A DNA stretch of 64,000 nucleotides, from the NCBI RefSeq assembly GCF_000717645.1, contig NZ_JNZZ01000001.1:62001-126000 (forward strand). Direction: 5' to 3'. The position numbers were made by a program, and so were the translations under genes. This DNA comes from Streptomyces californicus (lineage in GTDB: Bacteria; Actinomycetota; Actinomycetes; Streptomycetales; Streptomycetaceae). Within the stretch, counting starts at the first letter, position 1. Each line of letters opens with the position of its first letter. The notes beneath the pieces were generated by a model. The model had not been told where the DNA came from and did not search any database. It saw nothing but the letters and a program-made list of their open reading frames with translations. This document shows positions 46,982 through 55,926 of the stretch, in pieces.

Positions 46982-47740
46982 TCAGGGGCGGGCCAGGAGA
47001 TGGAACTCGAACGCGTACCGCGTCGCCCGGTAGACGTGTGAGCCGAACTCGACCACCCGCCCCGTGGCGTCGTACGTGATCCGTTCCATCGTCAGCAGCG
47101 GCGCTCCCGGCTCCTCGTCCAGGGCGGCGGCCTCCTGTGCGGTCGCGGCGCGCGCGCCCACGGACTGGCGGGCGCTGTGCAGGGTGATCCCGGCCGCCCG
47201 CAGCAGGCGGTAGAGGCCGGTCGCCTCCAGCTCCTCGGTGCGCGGGGACAGCAGCCCCGGCGGCAGATGGTTGCGCAGGAGGGCCATCGGTTCGCCGTGG
47301 GCGCCGCGCAGCCGCTCGACGAGGAGCACCTCGCTGCCCTCCGCGACGCCGAGCGCGGCGGCAGCCTCGGCGCCCGCCGGTTCCGCGGTGGCGCGCAGCA
47401 CGGTGGTGGTGGGGCGCTGTCCCGCCTCCTCCAGGTCGTCGTAGAGCGAGCTGAGCTCCAGCGGGCGGCGGACCCGGCGGTGGACGACCTGGGTGCCGAC
47501 GCCCCGGCGGCGCACCATCAGGCCCTTGTCCACCAGCGACTGGATGGCCTGGCGGACGGTCGGCCGGGACAGGCCGAGGCGGGCGGCGAGGTCGATCTCG
47601 TTCCCGAGCAGGGTGCCGGGGGCCAGCCGGCCCTCCTCCACGGCGGCCTCCAGCTGCTGCGCCAGCTGGAAGTAGAGCGGCACCGGGCTGGTGCGGTCCA
47701 CGCTCAGCGGCAGCGGCCGGTCGGTTCCATGTGCGGTCAC
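46982..47740 (-). CDS. GntR/HutC-family repressor
   Basis: This 252-residue protein has an N-terminal winged helix (VPLYFQLAQQLEAAVEEGRL, then AARLGLSRPTVRQAIQSLVDKGL) and a C-terminal UTRA ligand domain starting near residue 90. A GTG start at 47740 is chosen; a TACGCT -10 just before it suggests a leaderless mRNA. It is divergent from a Gfo/Idh/MocA dehydrogenase and upstream of a sugar transporter. Two TTGTC-NN-GACAA operators lie in the divergent gap, so it probably controls both in response to a sugar or polyol. Confidence 0.9.
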   Translation of the reverse strand: MTAHGTDRPLPLSVDRTSPVPLYFQLAQQLEAAVEEGRLAPGTLLGNEIDLAARLGLSRPTVRQAIQSLVDKGLMVRRRGVGTQVVHRRVRRPLELSSLYDDLEEAGQRPTTTVLRATAEPAGAEAAAALGVAEGSEVLLVERLRGAHGEPMALLRNHLPPGLLSPRTEELEATGLYRLLRAAGITLHSARQSVGARAATAQEAAALDEEPGAPLLTMERITYDATGRVVEFGSHVYRATRYAFEFHLLARP

Positions 47741-47758
47741 GGGGCGAGCGTAGTTCGC

Positions 47759-47829
47759 TTGTCCGGACAAAGCCATGGCACGTCGGTCCGTGCACCACTG
47801 CCGGGCGGACCGCCATTTGTCAGGACAAA
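47759..47829. promoter_or_regulatory. Two GntR operators TTGTC-NN-GACAA in divergent promoter
   Basis: TTGTC-CG-GACAA is perfect at 47759-47770 and TTTGTC-AG-GACAAA is perfect at 47816-47829. The first overlaps the gntR promoter; the second ends 4 bases before a TTGACA -35 (47833-47838) for the dehydrogenase gene. The spacing of 57-58 bases between the sites (about 5.5 helical turns) could allow looping. Confidence 0.8.
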
Positions 47830-47868
47830 CGCTTGACATGACGACCGGGCTGACGAGACCTTGGGCCC

Positions 47869-48888
47869 ATGCGCATCGGACTGATCGGAACGGGACGGAT
47901 CGGCACATTCCATGCGGAGGCGCTGAGCCGCCACCCTGTCGTGGACGCCCTGCTGCTGGCGGACGCGGACCCCGAACGGGCGGCGCGCACCGCCGTACGG
48001 ACCGGGGCGTCGGCCGTCGCGGTGGAGGACCTGTTCACCGGGGCGGGCGGGGCCCGGGGGCTGCCCGACGCCGTGGTGATCTGTTCGGCGACCTCGGCCC
48101 ACGCCGGGCTCATCGCGCGAGCGGCCCGCGCCGGGCTGCCGGTCTTCTGCGAGAAGCCGATCGCGCTGGACCTGCCCGGCACGCTGGCCGCCCTGGCGGA
48201 GGTCGAGGCGGCGGGCAGCGTGCTCCAGCTCGGCTTCATGCGGCGCTTCGACGCGGGGTACGGCGAGGCGAGGGCGGCGGTGGCGGAGGGGAGGCTCGGC
48301 CGGCTGCACACCGTGCGGGCGACCACCTCGGACCCGGCCCCGCCGCCCGCCGCCTACCTCCCGCTCTCCGGCGGGCTGTACCGCGACTGCCTCGTGCACG
48401 ACTTCGACATCCTGCGCTGGGTGACGGGCCGGGAGGTGGGCGAGGTGTACGCCACCGGGTCCGACGCCGGGCCCGCGATGTTCCGGGCGGCCGGGGACGT
48501 GGACACCGCCGCCGTCCTGCTCACCCTGGACGACGGGACGCTCGCCACCGCCACCGCGACCCGGTGCAACGGCGCCGGGTACGACGTACGGATGGAGCTG
48601 GCCGGGGAGCTGGACCAGCTCGCCGTCGGCCTGGACGACCGCACGCCGCTGACCTCGGCCGAGCCGGACGGCCCCGGCGCCCCGGCGAAGCCCTGGCCGG
48701 GGTTCCTGGAGCGGTTCGCCCCGGCGTACGAGGCGGAGCTGGACGCGTTCCTGCGCGTGGTCCGCGGCGAGCTGGCCAATCCGTGCGACGGGCGAGAGGC
48801 CCTGCACGCCCTGCGGATTGCGGAGGCGTGCGAGATCTCCCGCCGGGAGCGGCGGCCGGTCGCCATGACGGAGATCCCCGGCGGCTGA
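47869..48888 (+). CDS. Gfo/Idh/MocA oxidoreductase, inositol 2-dehydrogenase-like
   Basis: This 339-residue NAD-dependent dehydrogenase has Rossmann start MRIGLIGTGRIGTFHAEAL, the EKP motif in VFCEKPIALDL (about 97-107) and the catalytic Asp-His region in CLVHDFDILRWVTG, all as in IolG. It oxidises a cyclic polyol or sugar, possibly the substrate of the neighbouring transporter. No Shine-Dalgarno is visible and TTGACA lies 31 bases before the ATG, so translation may be leaderless. Confidence 0.87.
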   Translation: MRIGLIGTGRIGTFHAEALSRHPVVDALLLADADPERAARTAVRTGASAVAVEDLFTGAGGARGLPDAVVICSATSAHAGLIARAARAGLPVFCEKPIALDLPGTLAALAEVEAAGSVLQLGFMRRFDAGYGEARAAVAEGRLGRLHTVRATTSDPAPPPAAYLPLSGGLYRDCLVHDFDILRWVTGREVGEVYATGSDAGPAMFRAAGDVDTAAVLLTLDDGTLATATATRCNGAGYDVRMELAGELDQLAVGLDDRTPLTSAEPDGPGAPAKPWPGFLERFAPAYEAELDAFLRVVRGELANPCDGREALHALRIAEACEISRRERRPVAMTEIPGG

Positions 48889-48960
48889 GCCGGACCCGCC
48901 CGGGGCCCTCGGGGGCCGGACGAGACGGCGCGGGGCTGTCCCGTGCGGGCAGGGCTATCC

Positions 48961-48989
48961 GGTGCGGGCAGGCGACGCCCGCCCGCACC
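48961..48989. terminator. Hairpin in convergent gap
   Basis: GGTGCGGGC (48961-48969) pairs with GCCCGCACC (48981-48989), and the stem extends inward through GGC/GCC after one mismatch. It lies between the dehydrogenase stop (48888) and the P450 stop (49016), so it is probably a shared terminator. Confidence 0.6.
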
Positions 48990-49015
48990 GCACCGTCGTG
49001 CGGCGGCCGCCCCCG

Positions 49016-50218
49016 CTACCAGGCGACCGGCAGGGTCAGCGGCCCCCGGATGAGCATCCCCGAGCGCCATTCCAGCGTCGCCGGGTCGGCGGCCGGCCGC
49101 AGGTCCGGGCAGCGTTCCAGCAGCGACCGGATCGCGATCCGGGCCTCGATGCGGGCCAGCGGCGCGCCCAGGCAGTAGTGGATGCCGTGGCCGAAGGCGA
49201 GGTGGCCCCGGGCGTCACGGGTGATGTCGAACCGTGACCCGTCGGGGTAGCGCGCCGGGTCCCGGTTGGCGTCCGACAGGGCGACAAGCACCAGCTCGCC
49301 GCCGCCGGGGATCACCGTCCCGCCGATCTCGACCGGTTCGGTGGTGAAGCGGTACGTGGGGGTCTCCACCGGCCCCTCGAACCGCAGGATCTCCTCCACC
49401 GCGTTGTCGATCAGGGAGAAGTCGGCTCGCAGCAGGGCCAGTTGGTCGGGATGGGCGAGGAGGTGGTGCACGCCGTTGGTGATGAGGTTGACGGTGGTCT
49501 CGTGCCCGGCGACCAGCAACAGCCAGGCCATGCCGACCAGTTCGTCGCCGGAGAGCTGGTCGCCGTCCTCGTCGGCGGTGTGGATGAGCGCGCTCAGCAG
49601 GTCGTCGTCACCGGACTGCGCGCGCTTGTCGTCCAGCAGTCCGGAGATGTACGCGGTCATCGCCTCGGCCGACGCGGCGCGCACGGCGCGGTCGGTGGAG
49701 GAGAGCGCCCGGCCGGACCAGGTGCGGAACTTCTCCCGGTCCAGGGACGGGACGCCGAGCAGCTCGCAGATCACCGACATGGGCAGCGGGAAGGAGAGCG
49801 CCTCGACGAGGTCCGCCGTGCGGTCCGGGGCGGAGAGCATCGTGTCGAGCAGGGCGTCGGTCATCTCCTGGACGCGTGGCGCGAGCCGCTCCATCCGGCG
49901 CGGAGTGAACTCGCGGGCGACGAGTTTGCGCAGCCGGGTGTGGTCGGGGGCGTCCGTGCTGAGCATCGAGGTGCCGGAGGAGACCTTGACGACGCCGAGC
50001 GCGGGCGAGGCGCGGCTCCAGTGCTTGGAGAAGCGCTGGTCGGCGAGGAGGGTGCGGCCGAGTTCGTGGCCGACGACGAGCCAGGCGTCCGCGCCCTCGG
50101 GGATCCGCACCCGGTGGACCGGGCCCTTCTCCCGCAGCGCGGCGTAGACGGGGTAGGGGTCGCGGGTGAACTGCTCGCCGAACGCGGCGAGATCGGTCAG
50201 GGGTTCGGTGGCCAACAC
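49016..50218 (-). CDS. Cytochrome P450 (CYP107-like)
   Basis: This 400-residue soluble bacterial P450 has I-helix oxygen-binding LLVAGHETTVN, a K-helix Glu-Arg pair in VEEILRF with the later R of TYRF, and the heme loop FGHGIHYCLGAPLAR with axial Cys349. Closest in style to CYP107 hydroxylases of macrolide and peptide pathways. The GTG start has AAGGGAA upstream. A second P450 with similar layout lies 49 bases upstream, so the two are likely a duplicated, co-transcribed pair. No ferredoxin gene is adjacent. Substrate unknown. Confidence 0.92.
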   Translation of the reverse strand: MLATEPLTDLAAFGEQFTRDPYPVYAALREKGPVHRVRIPEGADAWLVVGHELGRTLLADQRFSKHWSRASPALGVVKVSSGTSMLSTDAPDHTRLRKLVAREFTPRRMERLAPRVQEMTDALLDTMLSAPDRTADLVEALSFPLPMSVICELLGVPSLDREKFRTWSGRALSSTDRAVRAASAEAMTAYISGLLDDKRAQSGDDDLLSALIHTADEDGDQLSGDELVGMAWLLLVAGHETTVNLITNGVHHLLAHPDQLALLRADFSLIDNAVEEILRFEGPVETPTYRFTTEPVEIGGTVIPGGGELVLVALSDANRDPARYPDGSRFDITRDARGHLAFGHGIHYCLGAPLARIEARIAIRSLLERCPDLRPAADPATLEWRSGMLIRGPLTLPVAW

Positions 50219-50267
50219 GGTTCCCTTCGAGAGGTGTCACATCCCGGACCGGTGGGGGCAGCGGCCC

Positions 50268-51440
50268 TCACCAGCACACCGGCAGCGTCCGCACCCCGCG
50301 CATCAACAGGCCCGGCAGCCAGTCCGGTTCGCCGCCGAACGGGTCGCGGGCGAGGCCGGGGAAGCGTTCCAGCAGGGCGGCGACGGCGATGCGGGCCTCC
50401 ATCCGGGCGAGCGGTGCGCCCAGGCAGTAGTGCGCGCCGTGGCCGAAGCCGAGGTGCCCCTGGGGCTCGCGCCGGATGTCGAAGGCGTCCGCGTCGGGGA
50501 AGCGGGCGGGGTCGCGGTCGGCGGAGGCCAGGGCGACGAGCACCGCCTCGTCGCGCGGGATCACGGTGGATCCGATCCGCACGTCCTCGCGGGCGAAGCG
50601 GAAGGTGGCGGTCTCCACCGGGCCGTCGTAGCGGAGCATCTCCTCCACCGCACCGTCGATGAGTTCCGGTTCGGCCCGCAGCAGGGCGAGTTGGCGCGGG
50701 TGGTCGAGCAGCGCCCGGACGCCGTTGGCGATCAGATTGACGGTGGTCTCGTGCCCGGCGACCAGCAACAGGAACGCCATGCCGACGAGTTCGGCGGACG
50801 AGAGCCGGTCGCCGTCCTCGTCGGCGGCGTGGATGAGCGCGCTCAGCAGGTCGTCCCCGGGCGAGCGGCGTTTGCCGGCGATGAGCTCGACGAGGTAGTC
50901 GCTCATCGCACCGGCCGGGTCGGCGTCGCGCTGCTCCCGGGTGGGAGTGACGATGCCGTTCGAGAGCGCCCGGAAGGCGTCGCGGTCGATGTCGGGGACG
51001 CCGAGGAGTTCGCAGATCACGGTCATCGGCAGCGGGAAGGCGAGCGCGTCGACCAGGTCGGCGGAGCCCCGGGCCTCCATCGCGTCGAGGAGCTGCCCGG
51101 TGACCTCGGTGACGCGCGGGCGCAGCGCCTCGACGCGCCGGGCGGTGAACTCGCGGACGACGAGCCGGCGCAGCCGTGTGTGGTGCGGGGCGTCCAGCTC
51201 CAGCATGTTGGCGCTGAGCAGGGCCTCGGACGCCTCCCAACGGCCGGTGGTGCGCCAGTCCTTGCCGAACCGCTGGTCGGCGAGTGCGGCGCGGCCCTCC
51301 TCGTATCCGACGATCAGCCAGATCCGCTCCATGTCCTCGGTGCGCACGATGTGCACGGGGCCCTCGGCGCGGAGCTTGGCGTAGTACGGATACGGGTCGG
51401 AGGTGAACTCCGGCAGGTTCCGCAGATCGAGCACGGCCAT
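50268..51440 (-). CDS. Cytochrome P450 (CYP107-like), tandem paralogue
   Basis: This 390-residue P450 has I-helix LLVAGHETTVNLIANGV, VEEMLRYDGPVETATFRF and heme loop FGHGAHYCLGAPLAR with Cys339. It shares long identical blocks with the P450 downstream, including FPLPMxVICELLGVP and DDLLSALIHxADEDGD. The ATG at 51440 is used because MAVLDLRNLPEFTSDPYPYY is a normal P450 N-terminus. It lies 52 bases downstream of the response-regulator gene on the same strand; regulation by that two-component system is possible but unproven. Confidence 0.92.
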   Translation of the reverse strand: MAVLDLRNLPEFTSDPYPYYAKLRAEGPVHIVRTEDMERIWLIVGYEEGRAALADQRFGKDWRTTGRWEASEALLSANMLELDAPHHTRLRRLVVREFTARRVEALRPRVTEVTGQLLDAMEARGSADLVDALAFPLPMTVICELLGVPDIDRDAFRALSNGIVTPTREQRDADPAGAMSDYLVELIAGKRRSPGDDLLSALIHAADEDGDRLSSAELVGMAFLLLVAGHETTVNLIANGVRALLDHPRQLALLRAEPELIDGAVEEMLRYDGPVETATFRFAREDVRIGSTVIPRDEAVLVALASADRDPARFPDADAFDIRREPQGHLGFGHGAHYCLGAPLARMEARIAVAALLERFPGLARDPFGGEPDWLPGLLMRGVRTLPVCW

Positions 51441-51492
51441 GGTGGGCAGCCCCTCTCCCGTCGCGGGCCCGTCCCGGTCCGGACCGCTGCGG

Positions 51493-52239
51493 TCAGCGTA
51501 GATCGCCTTCCTGTCCGTCCGTGTCGAGGAGGCCCGCGTCGTGGACCAACAGGGCGATCTGGACGCGGTTGTTGAGATCCAGTTTGGCGAGAATCCGTGA
51601 GACGTGCGTCTTGACGGTGGCGACGCTGAGGTACAGCGAACCCGCGATCTCGGCGTTGGAGCCGCCACGTCCGACGGCGACGGCGACCTCCCGCTCCCGC
51701 TCGGCGAGTTGGTCGAAACGCCTGCGTGCGCGGGCGGCGCGGTCTGCCCGGTCGTCGCCTCCGCCGCCTGCGGCGCGGGCCATCAACTGGCGGGTGACGG
51801 TGGGCGAGAGCACCGGGTCCCCGGCGGCGACCCGGCGGACTGAGTCGAGGATCAGGGCCGGCGGGGTGTCTTTCAGGACGAATCCGGCCGCCCCGGCCCG
51901 GATCGCCCGCAGCACCTGCTCGTCGGCGTGGAAGGTGGTGAGGACGACGACCTCGGGGGCGTCGGGGCGTCGGCGCAGCCGTTCGGTGGCGGTGAGCCCG
52001 TCCATGACCGGCATCCGGATGTCCATCAGGACCACGTCGGGGCGCAGGCGTTCGACCAGTTCCTCGACCTCGCTGCCGTCCGCGCCCTCCCCGACGATGT
52101 CGACGCCCTGGCCGCCGCCGAGCATGAGGGTCAGCCCCGCCCGGACCAGCGGGTCGTCGTCGACGATCAGCAGCCGGACGGGCGGGGGCGTGGCGGAGTC
52201 CGGGGACGGCGGGGACGGCGGGGACGGCGGGGTGATCAT
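51493..52239 (-). CDS. LuxR-type two-component response regulator
   Basis: This 248-residue NarL/FixJ-type regulator has a receiver domain with the acidic pair in LLIVDDDPLVRAG and the phospho-acceptor Asp in PDVVLMDIRMPVMDG (about residue 73). The C-terminal LuxR helix-turn-helix is LAEREREVAVAVGRGGSNAE, then VATVKTHVSRILAKL. The Pro/Ser-rich N-terminus makes the start uncertain; the ATG at 52239 or the GTG at 52248 are both possible. It pairs with the kinase upstream. Confidence 0.9.
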   Translation of the reverse strand: MITPPSPPSPPSPDSATPPPVRLLIVDDDPLVRAGLTLMLGGGQGVDIVGEGADGSEVEELVERLRPDVVLMDIRMPVMDGLTATERLRRRPDAPEVVVLTTFHADEQVLRAIRAGAAGFVLKDTPPALILDSVRRVAAGDPVLSPTVTRQLMARAAGGGGDDRADRAARARRRFDQLAEREREVAVAVGRGGSNAEIAGSLYLSVATVKTHVSRILAKLDLNNRVQIALLVHDAGLLDTDGQEGDLR

Positions 52240-52257
52240 GACGGCCACCGTAGCCAG

Positions 52258-52355
52258 CCGGTGCCCGTACCCGACCGGCCGGTGCCCTTGTCCGACCGGA
52301 AGGCACCCTTGCCCGACCAGTCAGTGCCCGCATCCGACCGGCCGGTCCCCGGCCC
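52258..52355. repeat. 21-bp tandem repeat between response regulator and kinase genes
   Basis: Four full units (52258, 52279, 52300, 52321) and a partial fifth share a core GGTGCCC...CCGACCGG, with mismatches rising in the third. It occupies most of the 130-bp gap between the kinase stop (52370) and the regulator start. A period of 21 bases equals two helical turns and also seven codons. Confidence 0.75.
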
Positions 52356-52369
52356 CCGCGCGGCGGGCG

Positions 52370-53590
52370 TCACGGCGCGGGCCACGGCAGACGGGCCCGG
52401 ACCGCGAAGCCGCCGTCCTTCGTCGGGCCGTGCTCCAGCGCTCCCCCGGCCAGGGTGGCGCGTTCGGTGAGGCCGATGAGCCCCTGGCCGGAGCCGGGTA
52501 CGCGCTCGAAGGGCTCGGTGGGAGCGGGGTTCTCCACCACGACGGTGAGTCCCTCGCCGGGGCCGCCGTCGACGGTGAGGGATACCTCGGTGCCGGGTGC
52601 GTGCTTGCGGGCGTTGGTCAGGCACTCCTGCGCGATCCGGTAGACCGTGCGGCCGGTGGCGGCGGGCGCTTCGCCGGGGTCGGTGACCCGGTTGTCGAGG
52701 GCCACCTTCATGCCCGCGAGCCGGGACTCGGCGACCAGGGCCTCCAGGGTGGCGAGAGTGGGCTGCGGCCGGTGGCCCTCGTCCGCGTCGCCGGGCCCGC
52801 GCAGGACGCCGATGATCTCCCGGAGGTCCTGGAGCGCTTCGTGGGCGCTGTCGCGGATGACGCCGGCCGCCCGGCCGACCTCGGCGGCCGGGGCGTCGGG
52901 CCGGAATTCGAGGGCGCCGGCGTGCACGCTGAGCAGGGTGAGCCGGTGGGCCAGGACGTCGTGCATCTCGCGGGCGATGGCCTCCCGGGCGAGCCGCTGG
53001 GCCTGTTCGGCGCGCAGCTCCGCCTCGGCCTCGGCGCGGTGGGCCCGTTCCCGCAGGGTGACGACGAGCTGGCGCCGGGAGCGTACGGCCATGCCCCAGC
53101 TGATCACCAGCAGGATCAGCAGGGCGCCGAAGATGACCGAGGCGAGGTAGCCGGTCGTGGGGTCGGGGCGCAGGAACGGCTGCAGCGGCACCAGGGCCAG
53201 GGCGAGCGCGCCCACGATCGCGACCGGCTTGAACGGCCGGTGGACGGCGAGGCTGAACAGGGCCACCAGCAGCGCCCCGGCGGCCACGGGCTCGACGGCG
53301 GACAGGACGGTCAGGGCGACCGCGAGGCCGACGGGCCAGCGCCGCCGGAGCCAGAGGGCGCAGCACGCGACCGCGCCGACCACCGAGTCCACGAACACGA
53401 CGACGTCCGCCGTGGTCTCGTCGGCCTCGATGGTGCCGAGGGCGAGCAGACCGATGCCCGCGGCGATGAGGAAGGCGGTGATGTCGACGGCCCAGTCCCG
53501 CACGGTCCGCCGCCCCCGGAGCCGGTCGTCCGGCAGCTCGGGGTCGGCCATGGCCGAGGGGAGCAGCCAGCGGTACTCGGTGCGCGTCAT
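52370..53590 (-). CDS. Two-component sensor histidine kinase (HisKA_3 type)
   Basis: This 406-residue membrane kinase has about five to six hydrophobic segments in residues 35-170. The phospho-acceptor His210 is in AREMHDVLAHRLTLLSVHA, and the HATPase domain carries QECLTNARKHAPGTEV and GSGQGLIGLTERATLAGG. It belongs to the DesK/NarX-like subfamily that pairs with LuxR regulators. The sensing region is only membrane helices with short loops, so it may sense envelope stress or lipophilic signals (inference). Confidence 0.92.
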   Translation of the reverse strand: MTRTEYRWLLPSAMADPELPDDRLRGRRTVRDWAVDITAFLIAAGIGLLALGTIEADETTADVVVFVDSVVGAVACCALWLRRRWPVGLAVALTVLSAVEPVAAGALLVALFSLAVHRPFKPVAIVGALALALVPLQPFLRPDPTTGYLASVIFGALLILLVISWGMAVRSRRQLVVTLRERAHRAEAEAELRAEQAQRLAREAIAREMHDVLAHRLTLLSVHAGALEFRPDAPAAEVGRAAGVIRDSAHEALQDLREIIGVLRGPGDADEGHRPQPTLATLEALVAESRLAGMKVALDNRVTDPGEAPAATGRTVYRIAQECLTNARKHAPGTEVSLTVDGGPGEGLTVVVENPAPTEPFERVPGSGQGLIGLTERATLAGGALEHGPTKDGGFAVRARLPWPAP

Positions 53591-53735
53591 ATCGACAAAG
53601 TTACGCAGCTCCCGGCCGCCCGGGCGGCGTCGTGGGCCGGGCGGCGACCAAAGTCGTACGGTCCGCTACTTTCGGCGGGGCCGCGGGGACCCTCGGACGA
53701 CGCGGTGGGCCCGGCCTCGGGGAGAGGCTCGGCGC

Positions 53736-53939
53736 ATGAAGAAAATCGTCGAGACGATCGGGTTCCTGGTCTTCCTCCAGGGCGTGGGCGGGCTGCTGTA
53801 CGAGTGGACGGGCTGGTTCCGGCTGTGGACGCTGGTGCGGCACATCGATTTCCTCAGCGACCGCATGCTGTTCGTCAACATCGTGCTGATCGTCGCGGGG
53901 GCGGCCGTGATGATCGCCGCGGACGCGATCAAGAGCTGA
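53736..53939 (+). CDS. Small two-helix membrane protein
   Basis: This 67-residue protein has hydrophobic segments at about residues 5-25 and 45-63 flanking RLWTLVRHIDFLSDR. The ATG has GGGGAGAGG upstream and codon bias is normal, so it is probably real. Function unknown. It diverges from the histidine kinase gene, and could be an accessory to that sensor, though this is only positional. Confidence 0.65.
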   Translation: MKKIVETIGFLVFLQGVGGLLYEWTGWFRLWTLVRHIDFLSDRMLFVNIVLIVAGAAVMIAADAIKS

Positions 53940-54184
53940 CGGGGCCCGGCGGAAGGCCGTCTCCCGGAAGGTGCGGCGCCGCTCCGGAGGGCGCCCGTCC
54001 CCCGGACGCCGCGCCCCGCGCCCCGGCCGGAAAAGGAACACCTGTCGTAAGGGTCGGCATGTTCCCGGGCAACTCCCGTGGTCAGGGGCGGTCGGGCCGT
54101 CCGGAGGGGCGGGAACCGGTCCGTCGGCGACTCCGCCGATCCCTAGACTGACGCCTCGATAACTCTGAGGCACGGAGTGGTCAC

Positions 54185-54889
54185 ATGACGTCGGTAAGGG
54201 CGGACGGGCGGGTCGAGCGCGGGGAACGTACCCGGCAGCTGATCCTGGGGCGGGCGGTGCAGATCGCCTCGGTCGAAGGGCTGGAGGGCCTGTCGCTGGG
54301 GAGGCTGGCCACCGAGCTGGGGCTGAGCAAGAGCGGGGTCTTCGCGCTGTTCGGCTCGAAGGAGGGGCTCCAGCTCGCGACCGTGCGGTCGGCGGTGGCG
54401 GTCTACGTCGACCATGTGCTGCGCCCCACCCGGTCGGTGCCGCCGGGGCTCGGCCGGCTCTGGCGGATGTGCGAGGCGTGGATCGCCTACTCCCGGGACC
54501 GCGTCTTCCGCGGCGGCTGCTTCTTCTACGCGGCGACCGCCGAGTTCGACGCGCGGGGCGGCAAGGTGCACGACGCTCTGGCCTCCGCGCAGACGGGCTG
54601 GGTCACCTTCGTCGAGCAGACGATCGAGGAGGCCCGCGCCACCGGGGAGCTGGCCGAGGACACCGATGTGTGCCAGCTCGCCTTCGAGGTGATCGCCCTG
54701 CTGGAGCTGGCCAACGCGGAGTCGGTGCTGCAGAACAACAACCTCGGTTACGAGAAGGCGGCGCGGGCCATCCTGGTGCGGCTGCGGGCGGCGGCGACGG
54801 ATCCCGCGCGGCTTCCCGCGTGCCTTCCGGCCCAGCCCCCCTCCCACCCCGCCTCCGCGCACCTCCCCGCCCAGCCGCCCTCGCCATGA
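54185..54889 (+). CDS. TetR-family transcriptional regulator
   Basis: This 234-residue protein has N-terminal HTH RTRQLILGRAVQIASVEGLE, then LATELGLSKSGVFALFGSKE. The ligand domain resembles the TetR_C_33-like group (SRDRVFRGGCFFYAATAEFDARG). The last ~35 residues are Pro/Ala/His-rich and disordered. It may regulate the SDR gene downstream, a frequent pairing; no clear operator was seen. Confidence 0.88.
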   Translation: MTSVRADGRVERGERTRQLILGRAVQIASVEGLEGLSLGRLATELGLSKSGVFALFGSKEGLQLATVRSAVAVYVDHVLRPTRSVPPGLGRLWRMCEAWIAYSRDRVFRGGCFFYAATAEFDARGGKVHDALASAQTGWVTFVEQTIEEARATGELAEDTDVCQLAFEVIALLELANAESVLQNNNLGYEKAARAILVRLRAAATDPARLPACLPAQPPSHPASAHLPAQPPSP

Positions 54890-54954
54890 GCCGCCCGGGC
54901 GGGCGCGGGCATCCGGGCGGTGGGCGACTCGGCGGGCCCGGGCTTCCGGACGGC

Positions 54955-54990
54955 AGCGGGTACCCGGGCGGGAGCGGGTACCCGGGCGGG
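54955..54990. repeat. 18-bp exact tandem duplication in TetR-SDR spacer
   Basis: Two identical copies of an 18-bp unit containing GGGTACCCGGGCGGG lie head to tail, with degenerate copies on both sides (about 54905-55015). The 269-bp spacer 54890-55158 otherwise holds only the presumed SDR promoter. Confidence 0.6.
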
Positions 54991-55158
54991 CGTGAGCGTC
55001 CGGGCGGACGTAGGTGACCCGACGGGGGGCGTGACCGGACGGGAGCGGGTGGCCCAGCGGGCGTGGGTGTCCGATACCCGCCGGTGCGCGGGGCACGGGG
55101 CGCGTTTGCTGAGGGACGTCGTCGGAGCGACGGCATCCCGATCAGCGAGGAACCAGCC

Positions 55159-55926
55159 ATGTCCAGCACCCTCTCCCCCGCCGTTCCCACCGGTCTCACG
55201 GGCCGGGCCGCCCTGGTCACCGGGGGCAGCCGGGGCATCGGCGCCGCGACCGCGCTCCGGCTCGCCCGGGACGGCGCGGACGTCGCCGTCACCTACGTAC
55301 AGGACGAGGCAGCGGCCCACGCGGTCGTCGCAGGGATCGAGGGCTTCGGCCGCCGGGGCGTGGCCCTGCGCTGCGACGCGGCCGACGCCGGGGCCGCCGC
55401 CGACGCCGTGCACCGGGCGGCGGACGCGCTCGGCCGGCTCGACGTCCTGGTCAACAACGCGGGCATCGGCCTCCTCGCGCCGATCGGGGAGCTGACCGGG
55501 GAGCAGGTGGACCGGACGCTGACGGTGAACGTGCGGGCGGTCTTCCTCGCCTGCCGGGCCGCTGCGGAGCGGCTGGCCGACGGGGGCAGGATCGTCTCGG
55601 TGGGCACCGCCCTGACCCGGTACACGGGCGGGCCCGGATCGACCCTCTACGGGCTCAGCAAGTCCGCCCTGATCGGACTGACCAAACCGCTCGCCCGCGA
55701 GCTGGGGCCGCGCGGCATCACGGTGAACCTGGTCCAGCCCGGCCCGGTGGACACCGATCTCAACCCGGCGGACGGGCCGCTCGCCGAGGGGCAGCGGGCG
55801 GCGACCTCCCTGGGCCGGTTCGGCACGGCGGAGGAGGTCGCCTCGCTGATCGCGTACCTCGCGAGCGCCGAGGCGGGGTTCATCACCGGCACCGAGCTGG
55901 TCGTGGACGGCGGCCACGCGGCCTGA
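55159..55926 (+). CDS. SDR-family oxidoreductase
   Basis: This 255-residue classical SDR has cofactor motif VTGGSRGIGAATALRLARDG, NNAG in VNNAGIGLLAP, Ser-region IVSVGTALTRYT and the YxxxK pair in YGLSKSA. The C-terminal ITGTELVVDGGHAA is typical. The ATG at 55159 follows an AGCGAGGAA-type ribosome site. Similar enzymes are 3-oxoacyl-ACP reductase-like with unknown small-molecule substrates. Likely partner of the TetR gene. Confidence 0.88.
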   Translation: MSSTLSPAVPTGLTGRAALVTGGSRGIGAATALRLARDGADVAVTYVQDEAAAHAVVAGIEGFGRRGVALRCDAADAGAAADAVHRAADALGRLDVLVNNAGIGLLAPIGELTGEQVDRTLTVNVRAVFLACRAAAERLADGGRIVSVGTALTRYTGGPGSTLYGLSKSALIGLTKPLARELGPRGITVNLVQPGPVDTDLNPADGPLAEGQRAATSLGRFGTAEEVASLIAYLASAEAGFITGTELVVDGGHAA

